Source of the DNA: Oreocharis arfaki
Taxonomy: Eukaryota; Chordata; Aves; Passeriformes; Paramythiidae
Length of the DNA: 64,000 nucleotides
Assembly (NCBI GenBank): GCA_013398015.1
Contig: VZRR01007843.1
Coordinates: forward strand, 76,852 to 140,851
Reading direction: 5' to 3'
This document shows, one piece after another, positions 22,538 to 33,240 of this stretch; position 1 is the stretch's first letter; each line of letters starts with the position of its first letter. The notes under the pieces are model-generated. The model saw nothing but the letters and a program-made list of their open reading frames with translations. It was not told where the DNA came from and searched no databases. The translations under genes and the position numbers were made by a program.

Positions 22538-25500
22538 ATTAGAAACTGATGGCCTAGAGGGAGAGGAAGAACTCAAGCACGAGTGAATGCCTGCACAGGT
22601 TTGCTCTATTTCTCATCTTACGTGTCTATGTGATTTTCTGATGTAGTCTTGGAAAGGATAGTTTTTTGGAAAAGAAAAAACACCCCCAAAAAGGAACCCA
22701 GTGTTCAGAACGAGATAAGATTTATGCCTGAAACTGGAAGCAGAATGGGTGTATCCTTTACAAGCTGCATCTTACCAGAGGATCAGGCAGTGCTATCGGG
22801 ACCTCTCTATTAGGATATATTGGGGACTATCATCCATGCAAACATACAGACACCATAAAAAATGCTAATTGTTGGAGGGCTGTGAGGAACAAACAAGGTC
22901 CGTTTAGAGAAAGTGTGTGATGACATTATCTCAAATTCATAAGCTTCAGAAGTTTTAATGGTTTTTTTTTAACCAATTTTTTCCAGATTTGCTTAAGCTT
23001 TTTGCAGAATTGCTGATAGTACTCCTGATCTTAGTTGAAACCTGGGAAAAAAAATAAAAATCGTTAGCAGGTCTAATGCTCTGCAGAGGCCCTGTTTTCT
23101 CCTGCTGGTGATTGCTCATATGCAATGTCTTGGTACCTGTAAAAGTGATGCACTGCCTTGGGGAACAGAATGGTCTATATTGGTAGTAGACATTTGGAAA
23201 TAAGAAATTTCAACATATATTTTGGTTTTTTTTTTTTTTTTTTTTTTTTTGTTGTTNTATTCGTGCAGAAATGATGATCAAATTCCACAATGTCCCTGGC
23301 ACTTTACGTCTCCCACATAAAAAACATGTATCACTCCAAATGTCTCAGAGATTATATTTTTTTCAAAAAAATGTTTCTTAAAAAGATGTCACAAACAATA
23401 TTATCTGCTTGTAACATGGGAAAATGAGGCATAGTGAGGGTAAGTTCTTCATCCACAAGCTCCAAGACATCAAGACTGTTTGACAGAGACAGGAACAGGA
23501 CAGTTTTCCCAAGTCTAAGCCTAATACATTCAAGACTATCCTCCTTTGTTTTCTGTATGTCTTCATTTCTAAGCTTATTATTAAAAATAAATGCTTGGGT
23601 TTGGGTCTGTTTTCCATATTATTTGACATAAGCAGTACTTCAGTAAATTTTGTCTAAGACCACCAACAGTGCAGAGGTTTGTGTTTGCCATTCCTTTCAA
23701 TCAAGTTGCTGCTGTGCTTCAGGAGAATGCAAAACTGCTTGGACATTAATTGGTGCACTTGTCTTTAAAGGAATTTTTTGCCTTTTGTTTTATCTTTGTT
23801 TTGTTTCTAATGTTTTGAGTGTTTTCTGTCTGGCTTGCTGCCTTTTGGATTGTTCTTTTCTTCCCGTGGAGACTCCGTGTAGTTTGTTTAGGTTCCTTTC
23901 TTTTCTCGCTTGTAATAAAAGGGTGTCTGAATAGCCCAGTGAGGCTTTTCCAGGTCTCAGTTTTATGTCTCATAGGAAATTAAAACTGCATCTCACCAAA
24001 ATAATTGTTAACTAGTCACTGCTTCATTTCTAAGTAGTACTAAGCCCAAATGTACACATTTTTTAGATCATGGCTTCCTGACAGCCATTAGGAGATGTTG
24101 CATATAAAAGGAAAAGGTGACATTACAATCACTCCTGTCTAAATATGCGTTATGAACAGAATCTACCACTTCCCCTGTGCATGCAAGGCTGATAAGAAGC
24201 CAGTGTTTAGATCTATTAAAGGGGAATAAGCTAAAAAGCCCATAATCTGTGGCTGAGATTGCCCAGTGCTTTGTACAGATCAAGAAAGAAATGTTCAATT
24301 CCCTGTGCCAAAGACAAACAGAAAATAAATATGAATTATCTTTTGTCTACGTCAGAAAAAGTGTTTCTCAAAAAACACTTGGGAATCTTTATCTTCATCA
24401 TAGATATATAAATATGGAGGAAGTGGCAAAATTATTTTATCTATTCTGGCAAGTCTGGTAGAGCGTTCTCTGGCACAGTGGGGCCAAAATATCTGATTTT
24501 TAGTGCGTGTGTTGAAGGCAAGAGATGTGTGGATGCCTCACGAAGAAAATGCCTTTTATTTTTTGAAAGAATGTGCCATATCTCTGAGTTTAAAAGAATT
24601 AATACTAGAGCAGAGTTTGCACATATACATTTCAGACAAAATTATTTTCTGTGGTTTAAAGCAGATAAGATAATAGCCTGCCTCAAAGACACCCATACAA
24701 TTTTAATCTGCAAGAGGAAGATAAACAGACTTAAATACGCAATATTTTCCCTAACTTGACACTCAGGACTTGATTTAAATTTCAAGCCACAGTTCCTGTT
24801 CTGGCTCATGGTCAAAGAACAGCCTGTGCTCCACATCCATAACTGTGGCATGAATTCCATTTCAGTGTGATGCCATTTTATTAGGCCATGAAAGCTGTGG
24901 TAAGTGTTTCAGTCATGTGGAAATGTCAAAGACTACTATACCAAAGAAAAATAGTATCTAGTGTTTGTAAATTGCGATACATTCCTGGGTGGTTAGAGTG
25001 AGATTTCAGAAGGTTTTTTAAGAAAGCACAAAAAACAGTGGAGAAGAAAAAAATGGCTGGCTATGTTTCTGCTGGATTTTTGATTTGAGGGAAGCATTTT
25101 TATTCTTCTGTGAAGTACAAGTGTGGAGAATTGCCATATACAAGCCCTTTCAAATATTCAACAGGAGAGTTTCCTGTGGAAGCTAAAGTCACTCCATACC
25201 TAGTCTTCCTGCTTTCTTTCCCTGTGGAAAATAAAATATAGTGGGTTGGTGTAGTTCAAAGGGTCTGAAGAATTTCTCTTGAAGACATTTCTTTATGAAA
25301 AGCTTCCTTTATCCAATAAAACAGTTTTCATGACAGCAGAGCCACCTCCAGTCCATGCACTAGCCCACTTCTGGGATTACAACACTTACAAGGAAAACAG
25401 ACCAAGGAAAGAGTGACTTTTCCTGCATCCCTGTGTGATTTGAGTCTCATGACAAAATAATTCCTTCACAGCTGTAACGGGTTTGGCTTTTCAGTGCTTT

Positions 25501-25742
25501 ACCTCAAAACCCTTGCCTGCAACAAAAACTTTGCGAAATAGAGTATGTGCTTCTCCAGGACTTTCAGACAACTGGAAAGCCCCCTCTCATCTCAAAAAGT
25601 ATGTGCAAGCAATTCAAACATCATTTCCCCAAGTATGTGACATGGCAGAATTTCTCCAGCTGTGGTGTGAAGAGCCACAATGCATCCACTTTGAAGGAGG
25701 TCAGTCAAACCAGAAAAAGAAACAGAAAAGGAAAAAGAGAAT
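22538..25742. other. About 3.2 kb of unique sequence with an assembly ambiguity
   Basis: No gene or interspersed repeat is recognised. It contains a T25 run with a nearby N (23226-23257). Frames up to 94 codons show no domain. Confidence 0.45.
23226..23257. repeat. T25 homopolymer with an ambiguous base (N)
   Basis: There are 25 consecutive T bases (23226-23250), then GTTGTT and a single N at 23257. The only ambiguous base in the window sits beside the longest homopolymer, so it probably marks a sequencing or polishing uncertainty rather than biology. Confidence 0.95.
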
Positions 25743-25848
25743 GAGAAAGAAAAGGAGAAAAAGAAAAAGAAAAAGAAAAAGAAAAAGAAAAAGAAAAAGA
25801 AAAAGAAAAAGAAAAAGAAAAAGAAAAAGAAAAAAAGAAAGAAAAAAA
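25743..25848. repeat. (GAAAAA)n polypurine tract
   Basis: A run of 106 bases contains only A and G on the plus strand. Its core (about 25756-25832) is a near-perfect tandem of the hexamer GAAAAA, about 13 units. Impure versions extend left to about 25712. The apparent lysine/arginine-rich 163-codon plus-strand frame and the phenylalanine-rich minus-strand frame crossing it are products of this array, not proteins. Long mirror-symmetric purine tracts like this can form intramolecular triplexes and mutate quickly. Confidence 0.95.
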
Positions 25849-28800
25849 TCTTACATGGTTGCTTTAATTGAAACTGACATTTACCACAAATCTGTTTCCA
25901 AAGCACCTTCTCCTCAGGAGAAGAAACTAACATTTCCCAGACCCTTGGATGTCACGACAAGCAGAAGTGTGTAGCTAACCTCTGCCACCACAGCCAAGAG
26001 AAACAAATGTCTCAGACTACTTTTCATCAGGGTCTAAAAACAACCCACGTTCAGCTGTATCTGAAGGATTTACTCTGTGGACAAAACATTTCCCTGAGCT
26101 CATTTGTTTCTCTGGATTATACTTAGAAACTGTTGATGAATTCTTATTCTTCCTCTTCTCTCTTCACCCCCAAGCTCACTTCCAGAGATTCCAGAGGTTT
26201 CTGCTCCTTGCCCAGGAGCAATGCCCTTTTCTGCTGAGATGCACATCTCGTGCTGAGAGAAACTCAGATCACTTTTTTCCTGACAGCTTTCTGTCAAACA
26301 GTTATTTCATCAAATAAGAATAAAAATATTTCACCCTGTCTCCATGGAAGAAAGACTTTTCCATGGAGAAAACACTAACCTAGAGAAAGAACTTTTAAAA
26401 TTCACTTTAATTTACTTTTTCACTTGCCTTTTTTTGGCTTGCTTGTTTATTTTTTTTTCGTTTGTTTTGACATGATTTCTTGGTAGGTAAACAGCAGCTC
26501 CAGTGGTGTCACTATTTGGCATACTGATTACAGTAGTGTGCAAAATAGTATGCCATGGCATGGTGTGTACTAGTATAAGCAGGAAAGAGTTGTGCCAAAA
26601 TGTTTGTTATTGACTGAAAACCTCATTTTTCAAGATCAAGAAATCTCTTGTTTGTGTAGGATTAAGCAGTGATACTCTGAGCAAGAAGAAGAATGCATAG
26701 CTTGTGTACTAGTAAGGGAAATGGCTGTTTCTTGTGTTCAAGGAAAATAGAAGTATAGCTGGCTGATGGGGACACACAGCAGAGGGCTCGGCAGATCCTG
26801 GCTAAGCATCTTTGGTGGACCCCTGAACCCTCCATTATACAAAGAATCCTTCTAGAGCCCTGCTACATTCCTGCTACTGCTAAGGGAGGGGTTTGGAGTT
26901 GATTGATTAAACAGGCTTTTCGTATTTTGCAATTTCCAGTGCTTTGTGCATTCAATATTCACATAATACATCAAAATGAGTATTCTTGAAGCAGGTGCTG
27001 GCCACTGGAGACTCCCTGGATGAGACCCTTCTAAGCCACCTGGGATCCAGGGAGTTTTGTGACTTCCTCTGTGTTGTGAGGAGAAGGAGATCCAGAGTTT
27101 GGTCACTGTAACCATGTGTTTGAAAAACTTGTGTGTAAAGTGGAAGCATGTCTGGATGTGTTGGGAGAGCTGGAGTGAAAATACGGCCATTCTCATCTGC
27201 AATGTGCACAGAGAGCACACTGATTTGAAAATGCTTCTGGATCCTATTGTTTGGTGGTGTGGCGGGGGAAGGCCTAACACCTGGATTTCCTTTAAAAAAA
27301 CCCCTCTGAGTGATTCCCTTGGGATCATCAGGGGCTGTAAGGGTCAATAGGACAAGGAGTTGATCAGCTCTAGAAGATGCAAGCCAGCTGTGAGAGGAAT
27401 ATTTGAACTGTTATTTTATTTAAATATCACCTAAATTCTTTGCAGGCTGACTACTTCTTTTCTTGGCTTATCTTGCAGAAGATTGAAAATTTTGAGTCCA
27501 AACCAGAAGCAACCCAAAATGTTAAGTAGAAGCAGAAATTCTGCAATAGCCTTGCCCAAGAGTAAAAGCAAGACACCCTCTTCTCATCCAACATACAGTT
27601 ATGTGTTTTCAGGGTCTCTCAGGACTCCTACTTTTTGGAAAAGTAGGAAAGTAACAACGTCTCTTTGTGCCTTTTTCTTTCTGCTGTTCCCTTTAATGCC
27701 AGATACTTCTTATTCATTCAGGATTTAGAGCCTCATCAGTTTGCCAGGCCTGGAAGGACCATGTGTGGCTGAACAGTCTGAATGGAATCTCAAGGACCTG
27801 ATACTGTGGTGTCATCACAAACTACCGAGTAACTATTGATGTGTGTTTCTCTACACAGATTGTGCAGCCTCTTTGCACACAGCAAGGCTGCTGGCCTCTT
27901 CATCCCTGGAGGATGGGTGCAAAGGCAGTGCTTAAAACCCCTTTGCTGAAAGGACAAGCTGCAAATGCCCCTTGGAAAACCCAATTAATATACTCAGAAG
28001 AGACTTCTCTTTTAAATTAAGGACAGTCAAATGAGTTAGGTACTGTGGTTGACTCTCTGCCATCTCAGTTGCCTGTGCCAGCTATAAGTGACAAGATGGT
28101 GTGTTCTGTGATGAAGAGGAAGATGCAGTGGGCCTTTCAAGTGAAGTTTATATGGGCTGAGCATATCCTGAGAGGCTCTCATTTGGGTTATAATCTCACC
28201 CAACATTTTACACCATGGTCTCCCTGTGCTGTCTGCTGCTGCAGATGTCATAAGGCCTCTACCTCTTTCTTCTCTGTTGTGGTCTTTCGGGACTTTGAGG
28301 GAACAATTCCCCAGACTGTCTAAAATAAGCAAGTGTGTCTCCTGGATTGCAAAAATGCTGAATCAATTACTGAAACTGTCTGGGAGCCTTAAATGGCTTT
28401 TAAAATATGTTGTCTGATGTGTTCAGGAAGAAGTAAGAGAAAGGAAATCTTTACTTGTAGTAATCCCAGTGAGAAAATGCCTTCCCACGCTGTGCTCCCA
28501 CCTCTGCCTCGCTCACGTTCCCTTTTTTCTGTGGAAAGAGACACATGATAGGAACTAACAACATGAACTGCTGTAAACTGTGGCAGTAACTTCCACCCAC
28601 ACACCTCATTAGGCCTTTGACACATTTTCCTTTGCCTTTCCCTTGCACTATGAAGTGGCACAACTGTGAAGTTGCCCTTTCGCATCATAGTTGGAAGCAG
28701 TCAGTTGTTTTTATGCTCTGTAGCTCAGTAATTATATGGTCTGTCACTGACTGGACACTGGTCAGTCTGGTCCATCCAGTAGATGTTAATAATGAAGAAG

Positions 28801-31800
28801 CCCTCAACAGCCCATATGCCTCCTTCGTCCATGGAGGCACTTTATTCCTACAGCCTTGTTTTCTTTTCTTTCACTTTTTTGGACGTGAATGGAGAGTCTG
28901 TGGCTTCTTCAGTGGAAACATTGATATTGCATCTTGCCATGAGTTTAGAAGACCTGATCCTATATTTTGCCTCAAGTTTATGCCACTGAAACTCTGCCAC
29001 TGCCCACTTGGCATTATCCTGAGTTTGCCTGTGCGTCCATAACCCAACATGCTGCTGTTTACATGGCAGTTTTGGGGAATGTGTTTGTAAGATTTAGTGA
29101 GAGTTAGCAACTTGTGTCCACTGAATTATGACAACATTTGGGTGTTGAGTTGCCCTTTCAATGTCCTGCGTTTTCGTAACTGCTTATCATTTCCAGTCAT
29201 TTTAGGTTGTGTTTTCATTTCACAGAGGTAATTCACTTTACACACCTTTTCCCAAAGAATGGTCGCTTGGGTTAAACAAAGACTTTGTAGTCAAATTTCC
29301 CTCTCTTTTATGCCATCTTAATTTTCTCCAAGAAGTGGGGTGCATCATTAGCCTATTCCTCAGAAGAATATAATGCTTTCTTAGTTTACTACTGACATGA
29401 GGCACAGCTGGTAGAATTTTTTTATGATAAATACAAAGAAAGTTAGATACATAAAAATAGGAACATAAAGAGTTAAAGAAGTTAAGGAGTTAGACATTTT
29501 AGGAGTTAAACCAGTATAACTGAAGATGACTGTAGCAAGTATTTAATAAATACTGGACTTCGGAATATGTGAGTTAAACAATAAGAAAATGTTGAAAGGT
29601 TTAAAATCTATGAAACTCACACAAAGACAAGTAGTGTGATAATGCTAATGTTTGTTTTTGGGGCTAGAACTATAGCTGTTGTGATAGCTAGGTACAGTTA
29701 GCACATAAGTAGCAGTAATAAGAACTCTTACATATATAGATATATGCTTATACATACATATAAGTCTTTATTTTTGAGTGATAATGTAGATTCTTTTTTA
29801 AAAACCCAGGCATGTTTTTGTATCTTCCAGAAGTGGAAACACAGAAGGATCAAGGCATAAGGGCTAATATACCAGCATGGAGTGTAGGAGAGTGCAGTTC
29901 CTGTGTGTAGCATCCTACCTCGATAGAATGTTGAGCTAGATTAATTCGGTGAACTTCTGTTCTTGCAGATGGAAGGAACAGCTTAAGGGTGGCTTAAAAT
30001 TAGTTATTACAGTGATGAAACCTAAGCCTTCCCTGTAAATCTCAACCTAGTTTTCTTTACATAACAGTTCCCTGTACCTAGTGTAGGGCAAATATTGTTG
30101 AAGATTCTCCAACGTGTTTTGCAGGCAAAGATTCAGGCATTGTCTGAAATAAACTTTGTTCTGTGAGTACAAGAATGCTGAAATGATTTCAGCTGTGCTC
30201 GGGAAAAGCAGAACTCATGTTCTGGTAAACAAATAAAGAAAGAATCAAAGGTAAATTATTGCATTGTCCATTTCTCATTCTTACCTGGCCATGCCACTAG
30301 CATGGGGATTCTGAGGGCTGCTCAAGTCAACTACAATGGTGTGCGGTTTTTCCACGCTGTTTGCTTCAAGGATTTCTTTGTTGCAGAGCTGACAGACCAA
30401 CAGTTCCACTCTACCTGCCAATCTTAAGAGATACCAACACTCTTCCATTCTCCTTCCTGTCACTTCCTTTAGATTCTGGTTTATAAACTTTCCTAAAGTA
30501 ACAGGAAAGTGTAGGATTTTCTTAAATCTTCTTTTAATTGTATAGATGCAAATGCCAAAATCTTGGCTTGTTTTCAGCAAGGCAGAGCAATGGATACCTG
30601 CAGGTTCATGGAAGCTGGGGAGTTGGGGTTGGGCTATTAAGCTGCTCTAGCATAATTGAACTAGGTGGAGACTCTTCAACTGGAAACATGTATGACAGCT
30701 CTAAAATCTCCTTCTACTTGCAATGCTTTTACTTCATACCAATTAAACCAAACTCAGACTCTTGAAAACTGGCAAGGACCCCTACAAACCTCAGAAAGGA
30801 ACAAGGAATGTGGGAGGGCAGGTACTTGAGGTGTCACAAATCAGACCAATGCACACGACCAGAATGTTAAACTGCAGTTTCAGCTTCTGTGTTAATTGGT
30901 GCTGGCGAAGCACAGCCCCAGTGCAATTAACTTTTCTGCAGTGGAAGAGGAAATATTTAAACCTTGTAAGTACCATGCCAGGCAACTCCTAAGGGTATTC
31001 AGTTATTGCAAGAAAATTGTGTTGCTAACAGTGCCGAGTGAAATACAGGGGTCTGGAAGTGACAACAGGGAAATCAAGTACTGATACATTGAGGTATACA
31101 GGTCACTGCAAACTGCAATTTACAGAGCAAGAATATCTGCTGGCTTCAGTGAGATTTAGTAGTCTTCTTGTGCTCTTCAATGGATTTGGAATCAAAACCT
31201 AAATGAAGGAAAGGGAACAATTTTGGTATACATATTTAGAATGATTCAGAACCCTTTCTAATGCAAAAGTAGGATGTATTTGATATAGCTAAAAGGTAAC
31301 AAAATTGGAAAGAATACAAAGATTATTTTGTTCTTCATTAACTTGTAAAACTAACAATTGCAACAGGTTGTCCAGGACAATACCTTATAGATATATAGAT
31401 AGATAAATAAAGATAAACAGACAGTAAACTGAGCCTATGAAAGGAATGACAGGGACAATAAAGTCACTGACAGAATATATTAGTTACTTGTAATTATTGT
31501 GTGTGGACTTTCTTAATCATCTCACAGTGGACAGTGTCAGAGAATATTAATGAAGAGGAAAATACTGCAGTTCGATTGGGTACCGATGCAATTATTTAAA
31601 AACATATGATAGGAACAGACTCTGTAAAGAAAAGTGGAAATGTGAAGAACTGGGATTACAAATCCTCAGGCAATGCAGAAGATTTTTCACTTTCTCTTGC
31701 TGGAAGCAGATGTGTGTCTGTGGGCCTGATATGGACCTGAGGTTCTAGGATGACCTGCTGTGAGTTACTGCACGCATACAAACTGATTATGGCAATTGCA

Positions 31801-31959
31801 CACAGATATTAACACAAATCAGGTTGGTTGCAGCTTCCTCATATGTCTGCTTAATAGCATTATTAGTAGAAATTAAGATGGCTGGGGGTTCACTTCGAAG
31901 TTGCACTCTTTAATGTTATTATTATAGATATCACCTTCGAGTTTATCAGTTTCAGTGGT
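25849..31959. other. About 6.1 kb of unique sequence
   Basis: No CR1 piece or exon is recognised. It contains a T-rich patch (about 26426-26470), an A-rich block with repeated GAGTTA-like words (about 29465-29580) and a GATA-rich stretch (about 31388-31422). Frames up to 158 codons overlap on both strands without domains. Confidence 0.45.
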
Positions 31960-32030
31960 GAATAGAATAGAATAGAATAGAATAGAATAAAATAAAATAG
32001 AATAGAATAGAGTAGAGTAGAATAGAATAG
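31960..32030 (-). repeat. (GAATA)n array, tail of an antisense CR1
   Basis: About fourteen units of the pentamer GAATA, with AAATA and GAGTA variants, abut the CR1 3' end on its tail side. In CR1 sense this is a (TATTC)n tail, as seen in the CR1 subfamily ending with TAGAATAGAATAG in antisense. It therefore belongs to the neighbouring element rather than being an independent microsatellite. Confidence 0.9.
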
Positions 32031-32285
32031 TCCCTTTCAGAGTTGGATGATCCACAAGGATCTTCAAATCCCAGCTCTGGATGGGACAACACCAAGGACC
32101 TCAGATGGTGTCCCTGAGAGCATCGTCCAAGCACTCTTTGAGTTCTGTCAGGTTTGGTGCTGTGAACTGTTTCGTGGGGCTCCTGTTCCAGTGCCCAACC
32201 ACTCTCTGGATGAAATTTTTTTTCTGAATATTCAGCCCCAAATCCCTTGACACAACTTCATCTTCATGTGTGTCTAACCCAAAAA
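32031..32285 (-). mobile_element. CR1 LINE 3' fragment with (TATTC)n tail
   Basis: Antisense order: AGAGTTGGATGATCCACAAG, GATCTTCAAATCCCAGCTCT, CTGAGAGCATCGTCCAAGCA, CTCTTTGAGTTCTGTCAGGT, TCCTGTTCCAGTGCCCAACC, ACTCTCTGGATGAAATTTTT and GAATATTCAGCCCCAAATCC. This is the CR1 group with GTCCAAGCACTTCTTGAACTC and a pentameric tail, distinct from the copies at 7.4 and 14.3 kb. About 250 bases remain, with no coding content. Confidence 0.9.
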
Positions 32286-32605
32286 AGGTATGAAAAGTAG
32301 CTTAAGACCTACACAAAATTGACTTTTCTGGAAGATCTTCCCTGCATGAGATCTCCTAGACAGACTGGACCTCGATGGGGACACCTGGCTGAATCCAGAC
32401 CCAACAAGGCAGGTCATTTTTGAAGAGAGACTTTTGTGTTGTTAAGGCCGAATTCTGGGAGTGGTTTGGTGCAAGTTGTGCCTGCAACAATTCACACACG
32501 TGCTTTTAGCACTGACATGGATAAAGGTTCATAAGCATATATTTACTTCACTGGTTGAAATTTTGTAATAACTTGCAATATATTATATGTCCTATATATC
32601 AAAGG

Positions 32606-32808
32606 TGGGGGACCTTCTTGCTCTCTACAATTACCAGGAAAGAGGTTCTATGGAGGTGGATATCAGTCTCCCAGGTAATAAGTGACAGAATGAGATGAAA
32701 TAATCTCGGGTTGCACCATGGAAAAGTTTTTTCACAGAAAAAGTTGTGCAGCATTGCAGCAGGATGCCCAGGCAAGTTTTGGAGTCCCCATCCCTGTAAG
32801 TATTCAAA
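32606..32808 (+). mobile_element. CR1 LINE 3' fragment, truncated on both sides
   Basis: Sense CR1 blocks: GACCTTCTTGCTCTCTACAA, TCTCCCAGGTAATAAGTGAC, AGCATTGCAGCAGGATGCCC, TTTTGGAGTCCCCATCCCTG and TAAGTATTCAAAAAA. The element should continue with a GTGTGGATGTGGCACTTGG-like stretch and its tail. Instead it stops abruptly at TATTCAAAAAA, where the left arm of a local inverted repeat begins, so the 3' end was removed or displaced by that rearrangement. Confidence 0.85.
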
Positions 32809-33052
32809 AAAATTGAATACAAAGCCATATTCTGAGAAAATTGCATTTTATCTCAGGTTTCCCATCCTGCATGAGCAATTATCTGTATGGATATATGACT
32901 TCTTTAGCCTGTGTGTGCCTGTGTCTTTGTTGGTGACTTCAGAGCAGTGCTAGTTTTGTGCGGAATTTAACTGTAGACACAGACTCCACATAAATAAATA
33001 TATAAATAAATTAAAACACATCCACCCAAGAAAACTACACCATCACCAAGCA
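32806..33052 (+). repeat. Left arm of a 247-base inverted repeat
   Basis: From CAAAAAAATTGAATACAAAG to CACCATCACCAAGCA this segment reappears, reverse-complemented, at 35425-35672. By eye the arms differ at only a handful of positions outside a TTTA-type microsatellite. That microsatellite is seven or eight clean units in the right arm but broken here (AAATAAATATATAAATAAATT). One difference is a C-G to T-A type change at a CpG (TGCGGAA here, TGCAGAA there). The arm lies between a sense CR1 piece on its left and an antisense CR1 piece on its right. It does not match a transposon I know. Confidence 0.93.
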
Positions 33053-33240
33053 CCAGAAGCACCACATTGACCACTACACCCTATCCCCAAGAGACACACT
33101 GACTTGTTTTTTGAACATTTCCGGGGATGATGAATCCATCACTTCTCTGGGCAACCAGCTCCAATGCTTACTTCAGTGAAGTCTTCTCTCTATCTCCTTC
33201 TTGGAACCTGGCTTTCCAATTCCTGCTATCCGTTGACTTG
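33047..33240 (-). mobile_element. CR1 LINE 3' fragment, antisense
   Basis: CACTACACCCTATCCCCAAG, GTTTTTTGAACATTTCCGGG, GATGATGAATCCATCACTTC and TCTGGGCAACCAGCTCCAAT correspond to the antisense CR1 blocks …CCATGTCCCCAAG, TTTTTAACACCTCCAGGG, TGGTGACTCCACCACTTCC and CTGGGCAGCCTGTTCCAAT. The 3' terminus (TCATAGAATC and GGTTGGAA) is missing; the left arm of the inverted repeat lies in its place. The sequence is fairly diverged. Confidence 0.75.

Noticed and set aside
25483..25974. 163-codon open frame rich in Lys and Arg
   Set aside because: The basic run is the translation of the (GAAAAA)n microsatellite; the flanks show no domain or splice context.
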